Positions 54,632 to 63,808 of a DNA stretch of 64,000 bases are shown piece after piece. Made by a program: the position numbers and the translations under genes. The notes beneath the pieces are model-generated. The model ran no database searches. It was not told the origin of the DNA and saw nothing but the letters and a program-made list of their open reading frames with translations. How positions within the stretch are numbered: position 1 is the first letter of the stretch; every line of letters begins with the position of its first letter. The stretch comes from CAVQJU01 sp963755195 (lineage in GTDB: Bacteria > Acidobacteriota > Vicinamibacteria > Vicinamibacterales > CAVVIG01). The stretch lies in contig CAVWIZ010000002.1 in assembly GCA_963755195.1 (NCBI GenBank), forward strand, positions 1,302,001 to 1,366,000. The letters run 5' to 3'.

Positions 54632-56212
54632 TCACGAAACAGGCTGGAGGACCTTGAACTGACGCGGCTGAGGCTGCGTTTCGGCGCTCGTCAGGGTCAC
54701 TTCGTCTGGGTTGTAGAGCTGCGTCAGCGGCAGAAGCGCTTCCGGCAGCGGTTCGCTTTCCATGTGTTTTCGCGAGAGAACGAGCAGCAGGAACAGGCGG
54801 AGCTCCAGAAGGAAGTTCTTCCGTGGCATCATCCGAAGCAGACGCAGCCAGCGGCGCGGGCTGAGCAGGTAGAACCTGACGTACCCGCGTTTGAGGACCG
54901 ATCGCATGTCGACGCCGTAGGCGGCTGCATACCACGGCGTCTTCGCGTTGTACTCCTGCAGGGCCTGCGACTCGAGCGCGGCGGCGTTTTCCTTGAGGGC
55001 CAGATCGTAGAGGGGCGTCCCCGGCTGCGGCACGACATGGAAGAAGTACGCCTGCGCGAGATCGCTCGTGACCGCGTAATCGAGAGTCGCCTCGATTTCC
55101 TCGGCCGTTTCCGTCGGAAAGCCGAGCATGAAGAAGCCGCGAACCAGGACGCCGCGGTCGGCCATCCAGCGGATCGCCTGCTGCGCGCGGTCGACCTTCA
55201 GGTGTTTCTTGATGAGCGTCTGCAGCCGCGGCGTAATCGTTTCGATCGCGACACACGCGGCATACGTTCCGGCCCGCGTCAGGGCTTCGCAGCCCTCCTC
55301 GTCCAGGACGTCGAAGCGCAGCCCGTTGGGAAAGCACATGTGCATCTTGTAGGGTTCGATCGCCCGGCACACCGCCTTCATACGCGGCGGGTTCATGTTG
55401 AAGATGTCGTCGACGACTTCGAGCTCGTCGACTCCCAGGTCGCTCAGGAGCTTGACCTCGGCGGCGACGTTCTCCGGCGAGCGCCAGCGGAATGTCTTGC
55501 CGAAGATGTCGTGGCAATACGTGCACAGGAACGGGCAGCCCCGCGACGTGAAGATGGGCGCGTAGCGCTTGCCCTTGAGGAGCGACATGAAGTTGCGGAT
55601 TTTCGCGTAGCGGTCGAAATCGACAAGGTCCCAGGCCGGCAGCGGGAGCGCGTCGAGGTCGTCAACCGTCCCGGCCGGCTTCTTGAGTGTCTTGCGCAGG
55701 AGATCGGCATTGTTGACGAAACCGTGCCCGGGGGCGGCGCGCCATGTCAGGCCGACGATGTCGTCCAACGTCTTGTCGCCGCGAAACCAGCGTTGGCAGG
55801 CCACCGGAAACGCCCAGTCCGCTTCGCCGTCGAAGATCCAGTCGTACACGCCCGTCGCGCAGATTTTTTGTGTGTTCCGATGGGCGAACGGTCCGCCGAG
55901 GGCGACGATGGTTCCCGGAAAGTCTGTCTGGGCCATCAAGGCCAGCTTGCCCGACTCCTCCGCTTCCCAATTGAGGGCGGTCAGGCCGAGCACGTGCGGG
56001 CGAAATTCCTCGAGGAGTTCACGCGCCTGAAAGTACCTGCGCCTGTCGAGCGTCAGATCGACCACGCGGACGTCGACGTCAGCGCCGAATGTCTTCCGTA
56101 GCGTCGCGGCCAGATACAGGAGGCCCAGCGGCGGACACGCCATGGGCATGCGGGTGGGCTGGTACGGCTTGACCAGCAGCACGCGAAGCGGCGTTCCCGG
56201 CGGATCGATCAT
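54632..56212 (-). CDS. radical SAM protein with N-terminal B12-binding-like domain
   Basis: 526 residues from the ATG at 56212 (AAAGGA 10 nt upstream). The N-terminal 150 residues are the flavodoxin-like cobalamin-binding fold (VLLVKPYQP...PPLGLLYLAATLRK...VVDLTL; TIVALGGPFA), although I do not see the DxHxxG cobalamin His motif. The radical SAM core has CPFLCTYC (C226, C230, C233) for the [4Fe-4S] cluster, then DELEVVDDIFNMNP, ETITPRLQTLIKKHLKVD, GFFMLGFPTETAEEI. A C-terminal 120-residue helical domain follows. BchE/HpnP-like architecture; a C-methylation or cyclisation of lipid is possible but unproven. Confidence 0.9.
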   Translation of the reverse strand: MIDPPGTPLRVLLVKPYQPTRMPMACPPLGLLYLAATLRKTFGADVDVRVVDLTLDRRRYFQARELLEEFRPHVLGLTALNWEAEESGKLALMAQTDFPGTIVALGGPFAHRNTQKICATGVYDWIFDGEADWAFPVACQRWFRGDKTLDDIVGLTWRAAPGHGFVNNADLLRKTLKKPAGTVDDLDALPLPAWDLVDFDRYAKIRNFMSLLKGKRYAPIFTSRGCPFLCTYCHDIFGKTFRWRSPENVAAEVKLLSDLGVDELEVVDDIFNMNPPRMKAVCRAIEPYKMHMCFPNGLRFDVLDEEGCEALTRAGTYAACVAIETITPRLQTLIKKHLKVDRAQQAIRWMADRGVLVRGFFMLGFPTETAEEIEATLDYAVTSDLAQAYFFHVVPQPGTPLYDLALKENAAALESQALQEYNAKTPWYAAAYGVDMRSVLKRGYVRFYLLSPRRWLRLLRMMPRKNFLLELRLFLLLVLSRKHMESEPLPEALLPLTQLYNPDEVTLTSAETQPQPRQFKVLQPVS

Positions 56213-56299
56213 CGCGGGTATCCTTTCGCGGTGTAACAACGATGGGCATTATGTCGTATTTATAGAACTCCCCCGCCGAAATTCATAAAGAAATGGTAG

Positions 56300-57001
56300 T
56301 CAGGGCCGCCGGAGGACGAAGTCCATATGACAGGTGTGGCCAAACGCCATCTCGAGCACTGTCAACGGGATCGCGGCAAGGATAAGCGCTGGATACCACG
56401 GTTCGGCCGTCGCCAGAAACGGGCGATGCCGTTGGTTCGCCCAGGCCCGGAGCCCGGATTGTGCCCACTGAGTCGCGCCCGAGAGCGAGTTCGAGATTTT
56501 CACCACCTCCAGGCCCGCACGCGCGGCATGCCGGGCCAGCGTCTCGTGCGTAAAGACCACGAAGTGATGCGGCACGTGCCACTGGTTCCAGGATTCGCCC
56601 CAGAACCGGCAGCCGAACGAAGCGCAGTTCGGCGTCTGGCCGACGATGACGCCGCCCGGCACAAGCGCCTCCTTGAGCCGGGCCAGGACATGCGACGGAC
56701 TCGGCACATGCTCGATGACGTGGAACATGTGGACCACGCCCACGCTGCCGGGAGGCACGTAGTCGAATAGATCATTCTCATCGCAACGGAACGCGGGAAT
56801 CCCCTGCGTTCGCAGCGACGCGAGCGGGCCCTCGAAGATGTCCGTCCCCACCATGTCCAGGGAACACCCCACCTTCCGGAGCTCGGAGAGCCACGTTCCC
56901 GTGCCGCATCCGTAGTCCAGCAGGGTGCGCGTCCCGGCCGGCATGAGGCGCTCGATCTGCCGGCGCTTGGAACGGGCGACTCGCCGGGCAAGCGTCTTCA
57001 T
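56300..57001 (-). CDS. class I SAM methyltransferase
   Basis: 233 residues. TLLDYGCGTGTWLSEL (motif I), VVHMFHVIEHVPSPSHVLARLKEALVPGGVIVGQTPN, ESWNQWHVPHHFVVFTHETLARHAARAGLEVV; a C-terminal hydrophobic helix ALILAAIPLTVLEMAF. It lacks the zinc ribbon, which lies instead in the small gene directly upstream that overlaps it by 4 nt (ATGA). Together the two correspond to the fused form seen in the two other methyltransferases of this cluster. Confidence 0.9.
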   Translation of the reverse strand: MKTLARRVARSKRRQIERLMPAGTRTLLDYGCGTGTWLSELRKVGCSLDMVGTDIFEGPLASLRTQGIPAFRCDENDLFDYVPPGSVGVVHMFHVIEHVPSPSHVLARLKEALVPGGVIVGQTPNCASFGCRFWGESWNQWHVPHHFVVFTHETLARHAARAGLEVVKISNSLSGATQWAQSGLRAWANQRHRPFLATAEPWYPALILAAIPLTVLEMAFGHTCHMDFVLRRP

Positions 57002-57282
57002 GATGGCGCCGCGGCTCTGTACGCCTGGAAGCATTTGTAGTCGCTCGGATAGTAGACGTCGAGATCGCGCGGGTCGGGCCTCTCACGCAGGTAGACGAGA
57101 CCGCAGTCGGCGCAGCCGCCCAACCGAAAACGCAGCGCGCGGAACTCGGGCGGCAGCCGGTCCGCGTCCTCATCGTCGAGCATCGGGCCGAGGATTGGTG
57201 TCCACCGCGCGCTGCCGCAGAAGTCGCAGTCAGCGACAATGCGAGGCCGCGGTACGCGCGCCGGGGCTGTGGCCGCGGTCAC
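56998..57282 (-). CDS. stand-alone zinc-ribbon protein, detached N-terminal half of a methyltransferase
   Basis: 94 residues: CDFCG and CADCGLVYLRERPDPRDLDVYYPSDYKCF form two CxxC pairs and the RPxxxxLxxYP linker that precede the SAM domain in related methyltransferases. Its stop overlaps the following SAM-domain gene by 4 nt, and its GTG start overlaps the stop of the fusion gene upstream (57279-57282). It probably works with the separate SAM-domain protein. A lost or gained base at the junction could also explain the split. Confidence 0.8.
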   Translation of the reverse strand: MTAATAPARVPRPRIVADCDFCGSARWTPILGPMLDDEDADRLPPEFRALRFRLGGCADCGLVYLRERPDPRDLDVYYPSDYKCFQAYRAAAPS

Positions 57283-59333
57283 GACGTGCCAGCGGAGCCG
57301 CCTCCGCCAGGGCTTCGGCGCTCAGGCGGACGTCGCCCCGGCGTGCGGCCGAGGAGGCGCTCGCGCAACGAGTGCAGATAGCCCGGGGCCACCGTGAACG
57401 GATACCGTCCGGCCGTCGCCGCAGCGGACGCTTTGGCGGCAGGCAGGCGATAGTGCGGAATGGACGGATACGCGTGGTGCAGCGCGTGAAAATGAAAATG
57501 GCACGGCGAGAACCAGGCGGCTTCGAGTGGACCCGGCGAGTAATCCCGGAGACGGTGCTCGACCGGCACGTCCTCGTCGTCATCGACGCTGTGTTCCACG
57601 AAGGCCCGCACGCAGGTGCAGAACGCGGCCACGGTCGAGAGCGGAAGCAGCCAGAGCAGCGGATAGGCCCACACCCCCAACCACAGCGTCGCCCCGCCGA
57701 AGAGAAGCGCCTGGGTTGCCGCGACACGCAGCCATTCGGCACCCGCCGGAAGGTCCGCTGAGTCGTCGCCGACGTCGATCCGCGCGCGGCGGCGGATGAG
57801 GACGCTCCAGATGGTCGAGGCGAGAAGCGTGCCCAGGAGCCGGCCCGCCAGGAACCGGAACAGCCGCGCACGAGTCTCGCGATCGGCATTGCTGTAGTTG
57901 ACCCAGTCCGGATCGTCCTCGAAGCCGACGCGTTTGTGGTGGCGCAGGTGTCGCCTCCGGTCGTGATGGAACGGGATCCCGACCGGGTACGCGTAGAGCC
58001 AGGCGCCAACCCAATTGTTCAGCGATCGCGGAAGGAAACAGAGGCCGTGCCAGGCGTCGTGCGCGAGGTTCGCGAGGGCGCTCTGCCGGCTGCCCACGAT
58101 CACGGCGGCCGCGACGTAGGCCCACCAGCGGTCGAGGCGGTGCGCGACAAAGAGAGCCGCGAGGATGGTGCCCCACGCCGCCACGAGATCGAGGGCCGAC
58201 CGCGCGTTCGACACCCGCGAGAGCTGGCGCAGGTCGTCGATGCGGAAGACGTTCTGAGCGCCGTCTGCCCCACGAGGCGCGGCTGCAGGCTTGCGAAGGA
58301 TGACGAGCATGTTGGACGACTGCCCGGTCACCACACGATTCGCCGCGTCGACCAGCGCGAAGGCGCCGATGCGTGCGATGTTCCAGACGCTGTTCTCGAT
58401 GAATCGGTGGTCCGACGGAAACACCGCGTCGTTCATGCGAGCCCCGATGCGGCCGCGCAAGAGCGAGTGGAACGTCCAGGTCCAGAAGGTGCCGTTCGTC
58501 GAAAAGCACGTATCGACGTGCTCAAAGCCGGCGCGTTCGGCGAGCTTCCGCACGCTCCCGGGATGCAGCAACGTCCAGTGCCGGGGCGCATGAAGCCCGC
58601 CCCAGTTGCGGCCGAAGGCACGGGCCTCCCAGGTTGCGGTATTCGGCGTGATGAAGACACTCAACCCGCCTGGCTTCAGCAGTTCCCACGTCTTGCGCAG
58701 GTAGGCGTATGGCGACTCGACGTGCTCGATGAGGTGGGAACTGTGGACGAGGTCGAAGGCCTCACCTGGCGCCGGCACATAGTCCTCGAAGCGTCCGGCG
58801 GTCGCGGAGAATCCGCGCGTGCGGCACAACGCCGCGGCGTCCGCGGACAAATCGACTCCGGAGCCCACGACTCCATAGGCTTCCTTCATCGCTTGGAGAC
58901 TCGATCCGCCTCCGCAGCCGATGTCGAGCCACGTCTTTCCTGGACCGAGCTCGATGTATTTCGCGATCGGACGGATGCGACTCTTGAACAGGACGGAACT
59001 GAGCCTGGCGAAAAGGCCGGCGCTCGCCTTCTCGTCTTCCTCGTCTTCCTTGTCTTCCGGCCGAACCATCGCGTCTCGAACGTACGCGTAGTAGTTCGGC
59101 GGGTAGATGATGTTCAGCGCCGACGCGTCCGGCCGCGGGTCCAGATACCAGGCGCCGCAGTCCTCGCACTCCATGAGCGGAAACCGGTCGTCGGTGGTTG
59201 TGGTGTATTCGTGCTCGGCCACTTTCACGCGCTCATGCCGACGGTTGGAGTCGCATGCCGGACACCGCGGCACCGCCTGGACCGCGATCCCTGATGTCGG
59301 CGCGCGGCGCCAGTCCGCCCGCGCCTCGGTCAT
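57279..59333 (-). CDS. zinc-ribbon SAM methyltransferase fused to a fatty-acid desaturase
   Basis: 684 residues in one uninterrupted frame from the ATG at 59333. Residues 24-90: zinc ribbon (C24, C27, C56, C59) and YLDPRPDASALNIIYPPNYY. Residues 130-340: SAM domain with LDIGCGGG at 136-143, HLIEHVESPYAYLRKTWELLKPGGL and LVILRK at its end. After a short Ala/Pro/Gly linker (residues 350-362) follows a membrane desaturase with the three His boxes HDAWH (425-429), HLRHH (462-466) and HALHH (616-620). The start overlaps the stop of a separate desaturase gene (ATGA). The fusion suggests that desaturation and methylation act on one lipid. Confidence 0.88.
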   Translation of the reverse strand: MTEARADWRRAPTSGIAVQAVPRCPACDSNRRHERVKVAEHEYTTTTDDRFPLMECEDCGAWYLDPRPDASALNIIYPPNYYAYVRDAMVRPEDKEDEEDEKASAGLFARLSSVLFKSRIRPIAKYIELGPGKTWLDIGCGGGSSLQAMKEAYGVVGSGVDLSADAAALCRTRGFSATAGRFEDYVPAPGEAFDLVHSSHLIEHVESPYAYLRKTWELLKPGGLSVFITPNTATWEARAFGRNWGGLHAPRHWTLLHPGSVRKLAERAGFEHVDTCFSTNGTFWTWTFHSLLRGRIGARMNDAVFPSDHRFIENSVWNIARIGAFALVDAANRVVTGQSSNMLVILRKPAAAPRGADGAQNVFRIDDLRQLSRVSNARSALDLVAAWGTILAALFVAHRLDRWWAYVAAAVIVGSRQSALANLAHDAWHGLCFLPRSLNNWVGAWLYAYPVGIPFHHDRRRHLRHHKRVGFEDDPDWVNYSNADRETRARLFRFLAGRLLGTLLASTIWSVLIRRRARIDVGDDSADLPAGAEWLRVAATQALLFGGATLWLGVWAYPLLWLLPLSTVAAFCTCVRAFVEHSVDDDEDVPVEHRLRDYSPGPLEAAWFSPCHFHFHALHHAYPSIPHYRLPAAKASAAATAGRYPFTVAPGYLHSLRERLLGRTPGRRPPERRSPGGGGSAGTS

Positions 59334-60325
59334 CGCGGTGCAGCGGCCGGTGTCGATGGCCGCCAGAGCTTGCGGATGGTCGAGAAATACGTGTCCTCGT
59401 GGCCGAATCGAGGATCGTCGAAGGCGCCGGCCGCCTCGAGCCGCCCGCGGAGCGCGGGCAGATACTGATACGACACCTGCGGCCACAAGTGATGCTCGGC
59501 GTGGTAGCAGAAGTTGAGCTTGCAGATGAGCAGACGCTCCCACACGCTGGCGCGGACCGTACGGACGAATCGCCCGGGCGTCTCGCCATAGTAGCCGCTG
59601 CCAGGGCTCGCTCCCATCTGCTCCTCGAGCGGTCGATGCTCCATCATCGCGCGGAACTTCTGGAACAGCTCCGAAAGCGTAACGAGCGGGAGGAGCCAGA
59701 GCGTCACGTACAGCCAGGGGCTCGCCACCACCGTGAACACCAGGGCCACCACGGCCTGCGCAGCGATCAGCGAAGGCAGCGCCTCACGCGGATCTGGACC
59801 CGGCGTCCCGGCGGCGGCATCGCGTGCGTGATCGGCACGGCCGACGAGGACGCGGTGCAGGAGCTCGTAGCCGGTCAGGCTCCTCACGATTTCACGCAGG
59901 AGTCCTCCACCGCGCACGGAATGACGGTAGACGATCTTCGGATCCTCGTCGGTGCTGTAGGTGCGGTGGTGCTTGAAATGCCGATACCGGAAGATCGCCA
60001 GCGGAATGCCGGCGGGCGCCGCGAAGAGCCAGGCGCCCAGCAGATCGTTGAAGCGGCGGTGGCCCGGAAACAACGAATAGTGCGCGAACTCATGAGTCGC
60101 CAACGCGAGACCGTGCTGTCCACCGGCCATCAGCACGAACGCGCCCGCGAAGGTCCACCATGCCGGATGCAGCAGGTAGAGAGCGGCGGCCGCGACGATC
60201 TGGATCCAGATGAGGACAAGGTCCCGCGCGACGCGCCATCGAGCCGGCCGGCACAGTGACCCCATCTCCTGAGGGCTGATCAGGCCGCGAAATGGGCTGT
60301 GCGGGACTTCGACCAGGTCGTCCAT
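59330..60325 (-). CDS. membrane fatty-acid desaturase
   Basis: 331 residues. Three His boxes: HEFAH (78-82), HFKHH (116-120) and HAEHH near residue 277, with four hydrophobic segments (VLIWIQIVAAAALYLLH, WTFAGAFVLMAGGQHGLAL, LPSLIAAQAVVALVFTVVA, WLYVTLWLLPLVTL). A diiron oxygen-dependent enzyme, distinct from the desaturase domain of its downstream fusion neighbour. It needs a redox partner, not seen here. First gene of the minus-strand cluster that runs to at least 52754. Confidence 0.92.
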   Translation of the reverse strand: MDDLVEVPHSPFRGLISPQEMGSLCRPARWRVARDLVLIWIQIVAAAALYLLHPAWWTFAGAFVLMAGGQHGLALATHEFAHYSLFPGHRRFNDLLGAWLFAAPAGIPLAIFRYRHFKHHRTYSTDEDPKIVYRHSVRGGGLLREIVRSLTGYELLHRVLVGRADHARDAAAGTPGPDPREALPSLIAAQAVVALVFTVVASPWLYVTLWLLPLVTLSELFQKFRAMMEHRPLEEQMGASPGSGYYGETPGRFVRTVRASVWERLLICKLNFCYHAEHHLWPQVSYQYLPALRGRLEAAGAFDDPRFGHEDTYFSTIRKLWRPSTPAAAPR

Positions 60326-60472
60326 GATTCAACGTTCTGGATAGCCGCAGCACGCTAACGAATTCAGGATTCTATCTGGAAATTCGCGGGAAGTATCGGC
60401 CTGCCCCTGCGGGGTCGTGTTGCGCCCGAAGGCAGTCACCAGTCTGGTTCCGCGCTATGATCCTCGCCCGAC

Positions 60473-62569
60473 ATGGCAGCGCGCCGGTCGTCACAGACGA
60501 AAAGGTCGGCCTCTCGCGGGCCGGCTCGGCGCGGGCCGGCCGACCCGGCGCGCCACGCACGATCCACTCTCTGGCTGTGTGCCACCGCGATCGTGCTCCT
60601 CGGCTCGCTCGCCTACGCCAACAGCCTGGCAGGCGCGTTCGTCTTCGACGATCAGGTGTCGATTGTCGAGAACCCCGACATTCGACACGTGTGGTCGGTC
60701 GCAAGCCTTCGCTCCGCCTCGGGGGAGTCTCCCGTCCTTGGGCGGCCGCTGGTCACCCTGACGTTCGCCATCAACTACGCCATCGGTGGCCTGAACGTCG
60801 GCGGCTATCACGTCGGCAACATCGGTATTCACATTCTGTGCGCGCTGGTCCTCTTCGGCCTGATTCGCCGCCTCAGCGATTCGATCGCCTTCGCCTTCGC
60901 GTGCGCATCGTTGTGGATGGTCCATCCGCTGAACACCGAAACCATCGACTATGTCAGCCAGCGAACCGAGTCGATGATGGGATTGTTCTATCTGCTGACC
61001 ATCTACGCCAGCGTGCGCGCCCATGCCGCCGCACGGCCGACTCGGTGGCTCGCCGCGGCCGTGTTCTCGAGCGTCCTTGGAATGGCGTCCAAACAGTCGA
61101 TGGTGACGGTGCCCCTGGCGGTTGTGCTCGTCGATCGGGTGTTCTTCTTCGAGTCTCTGCGGGAGGCGTTTCGCCGCCGATGGCGCTTCTACACCGCCGT
61201 CGCCGCATCGTGTCTCGTCATCGTGGTGACTTTGCTCGTGAGCCCGCCGGCCCACTCGGTCGGCCTCTCCTCCGGCGTGAGTCCGTGGATCTACCTGCTC
61301 AATCAGAGCCTCATGATCACGCGCTATCTTCAGGTGGCCGTCTGGCCGCGAGGGCTGGTCGCGGACTACGGCCTCCCTCGCGTCCTCGCGCTGACGGATG
61401 TCCTCCCCCAGATGCTGTTCATCGCCACACTGCTCGCGCTGACCGCTGCGGCATTGCGATATCGGCCGAAGCTCGGCTTCCTCGGCGCCTGGTTCTTCCT
61501 CACGCTCGCGGTGACATCGAGCGTGGCACCGATTGCGACAGAAGTCGGAGCCGAGCGACGGATGTACCTGCCCCTGGCGGCAGTCGTGGTCCTGGCGGTC
61601 TCCCTGTTCGAATGGGTGTCGAGCCAAGTCCGAACGACCCGGCTCGCCCCCACGCCACGCACCGTGGCCATCGCGTGCGTCGGCGTATGGGCTGCCGTCG
61701 CCGCCACGTTCGTGGCGGGCACCGTCGCTCGCAACCGGGAGTACTCGTCGGCCCTGCAGCTCGCGCGCACGGTGATCGATCGCTGGCCCACCGGGCACGC
61801 ACGTCACGTCCTGGGCACCGAGCTCCTGAAGGTCGGCCGTCGCGATGAGGCGATGGCGGTCTTGCGCGAGGCCGTTCGCGACGATCCACGATCCCACTAC
61901 ACGCTGGGCTTCGCCTTGTTCGAGGACGGGCGGTTCGCCGAGGCTCGCGAGCTGCTGCAGGAGTTCGTCCGTCTGGAGCCACTGCTGCTCGAGGCGGTGA
62001 ACGCCCGATCGCTCATCGGGCGCACGTGGTTCACGGACGGACAACTCGACGCCGCCGCCGAGCAGTTCGCGTTGGCCCTGGCCATGCAGCCGTCCTTCCC
62101 GGATGCGCGTCTCGGTCTGGGAGAGGTCCGCTTTGCGCAACAGCGGTACGCCGACGCCATCGGCGAGTACCGCGCCTACCTCAGCGGCAACGGCACAAGC
62201 GACGGCGTGTGGATCAACCTCGGCGTCTCCCTCCTGCGGACCGGACAGATCGACGACGCGATTTCCGCCTTTCGCCGCGCGGCCGAGCTGAACCCTCAAT
62301 CCGGCTCGGCACAACGCAATCTCGCGGGCGCCTTGCTTGAAAAAGGCGACATAGACGAGGCGGCCCGGCACGCTCGCCAGGCCGTGGCCCTCCGCCCCTC
62401 GGATCCGCTGTCGCACGACCTGCTGGGCATGACCCTCGCCGCGCTGCGGATGCTCGACGACGCGATCGTCGAGTTCCAGCAGTCGTTGCGGCTCGATCCC
62501 AACGACGCCGAGGTGCAGGCGCACCTCGAGCAGGCCCTCCGCCTGAGAAGTGCGCGCGGCGCCCGATGA
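60473..62569 (+). CDS. TMTC-like membrane protein with C-terminal TPRs
   Basis: 698 residues. After a basic leader come about ten membrane helices, with FDDQVSIVENPDIRHVW...GRPLVTLTFAINYAIGGLNVGGYHVGNIGIHILCALVLFGLI and MVHPLNTETIDYVSQRTESMMGLFYLL. This FDD...H...HPLxTExxxYxxxRTExL pattern is that of the TMTC/DUF1736-type transferase-like proteins, known in eukaryotes as ER O-mannosyltransferases. Residues 440-690 are TPRs (ADALxxxR-type, for example AISAFRRAAELNPQSGSAQRNLAGALLEKGDIDEA). It overlaps the following GT2 gene by 4 nt and may transfer or flip the sugar that GT2 makes. Confidence 0.87.
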   Translation: MAARRSSQTKRSASRGPARRGPADPARHARSTLWLCATAIVLLGSLAYANSLAGAFVFDDQVSIVENPDIRHVWSVASLRSASGESPVLGRPLVTLTFAINYAIGGLNVGGYHVGNIGIHILCALVLFGLIRRLSDSIAFAFACASLWMVHPLNTETIDYVSQRTESMMGLFYLLTIYASVRAHAAARPTRWLAAAVFSSVLGMASKQSMVTVPLAVVLVDRVFFFESLREAFRRRWRFYTAVAASCLVIVVTLLVSPPAHSVGLSSGVSPWIYLLNQSLMITRYLQVAVWPRGLVADYGLPRVLALTDVLPQMLFIATLLALTAAALRYRPKLGFLGAWFFLTLAVTSSVAPIATEVGAERRMYLPLAAVVVLAVSLFEWVSSQVRTTRLAPTPRTVAIACVGVWAAVAATFVAGTVARNREYSSALQLARTVIDRWPTGHARHVLGTELLKVGRRDEAMAVLREAVRDDPRSHYTLGFALFEDGRFAEARELLQEFVRLEPLLLEAVNARSLIGRTWFTDGQLDAAAEQFALALAMQPSFPDARLGLGEVRFAQQRYADAIGEYRAYLSGNGTSDGVWINLGVSLLRTGQIDDAISAFRRAAELNPQSGSAQRNLAGALLEKGDIDEAARHARQAVALRPSDPLSHDLLGMTLAALRMLDDAIVEFQQSLRLDPNDAEVQAHLEQALRLRSARGAR

Positions 62570-63808
62570 AGCTGCTCATTGTCATCCCGGCGCTCAACGA
62601 GGAAGGGAGCATCTCGACGGTGATTGAGCGGACGCTCGCGGCGCGCGCCGAGATCGTCGCGCGCACCGCGGTGACCGCCGTCCACGTCACCGTCGTCAGC
62701 GACGGCTCGACCGATCGCACGGTGGAGCGCGCGGCGGCGTTCGGAACGGCCATCAGCCTGATCGTCTTCAAGGAGAATCGCGGCTACGGCGCGGCCATCA
62801 TGGAGGCGTGGCGCCAATCGGACGCCGAGCTGCTCGGCTTTCTGGACGCCGACGGGACGTGCGATCCGCGCTTCTTCGTCGACTTGTGCACAGCGATCCT
62901 CGACCGGGGCGCCCACATGGCGCTGGGCTCGCGCGTCCACGCGTCGAGTCACATGCCGCTCGTGCGGCGCGTGGGCAACGCCATATTTGCCGCCATGCTG
63001 ACCGTGCTCGGATCGACGCGCGTGCGCGACTCAGCCAGCGGCATGCGGGTCGTCCGGCGCGATTGCCTGTCGGGGCTGATGCCCCTGCCCGACGGGCTGC
63101 ATTTCACGCCGGCCATGAGCGCGCGCGCGATTCTCGCCGACGATCTGACGGTCGCCGAGGTCGACATGCCCTACGACGCGCGCACCGGGCGGTCGAAGCT
63201 GCGGCCGGTTCGCGACGCGTTTCGCTTCTCGCACGTCATTCTGACTGCCGCCACCCTGCACCGGCCGTCACGGACGCTCGGCATCGTCGCCGTCTTCGCC
63301 TTCGCCTCGGCGCTGTTCTGGACCGGCCGCCTCGCGTGGCAGTACCAACCGGTACGGCGCGTTCGAGCTCTGGATGATCTACCACTTCGTCGTCATCCAG
63401 TTGTCGACGACAGCGGGCGTGCTGCTGATGACGGCCGGGTATCTCGGCCGCAAGGCCGTGGGCATCACGCTGTCGGGCGGGGCCCCCGGCCGGCGGCTGG
63501 CGCCCGGCTGGGTTGGCGCGTTTCTCTCGCACCGGGTGTTCTGGTTCGTTCCGCTTGCTTTGATGGTCCTCGGCACGCTGGCCGTCGCGCCGGCGGCCGT
63601 CGACTACGTCGGCACGGGCTTCATCGACCCGGCGAAGCACCACTGGTCGAGATTCTTCGCGATGTCGTTCGCCTTCTCCCTCGCGTTCATCCTGGCTTCG
63701 GCGCGACTGGTGGACATCACACTCAATCTCCTCGCCGATCGCATCCGGTTTCTGAAGAGCGGCGTCGCCATCTCGTCCGAAACGGAGTCGAGAGGCCCCC
63801 GCACGTGA
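62566..63808 (+). CDS. GT2 family glycosyltransferase with C-terminal membrane helices, frameshifted
   Basis: About 413 codons. ATG at 62566 overlaps the TPR gene stop. VIPALNEEGSISTVIERTL, VVSDGSTDRT (nucleotide-sugar site), ENRGYGAAIMEAW, LLGFLDADGTCDPRFF (DxD-like DAD) and DSASGMRVVRRDCL identify a polyprenyl-phosphate-sugar-type GT2. The second half, after a +1 G at about 63350 (CCGGTAC), has WMIYHFVVIQ and two membrane segments. Dolichol-phosphate-mannose-synthase-like proteins of this kind supply lipid-linked sugars, which fits the adjacent TMTC-like gene. Confidence 0.87.

Noticed and set aside
52910..56101. 1063-codon plus-strand frame opposite the methyltransferase, PhyH and radical SAM genes
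   Set aside because: Spans several well-supported minus-strand genes and their overlaps; composition typical of an antisense shadow.
54632..56212. Specific assignment of the radical SAM gene as hopanoid C2-methylase (HpnP) or BchE
   Set aside because: The domain order agrees but I see no diagnostic residues, and no hopanoid or bacteriochlorophyll genes are in the window.
60491..62524. 677-codon minus-strand frame opposite the TMTC-like gene
   Set aside because: Antisense to a protein with clear membrane segments and TPRs; the antisense product is highly charged and unrecognisable.
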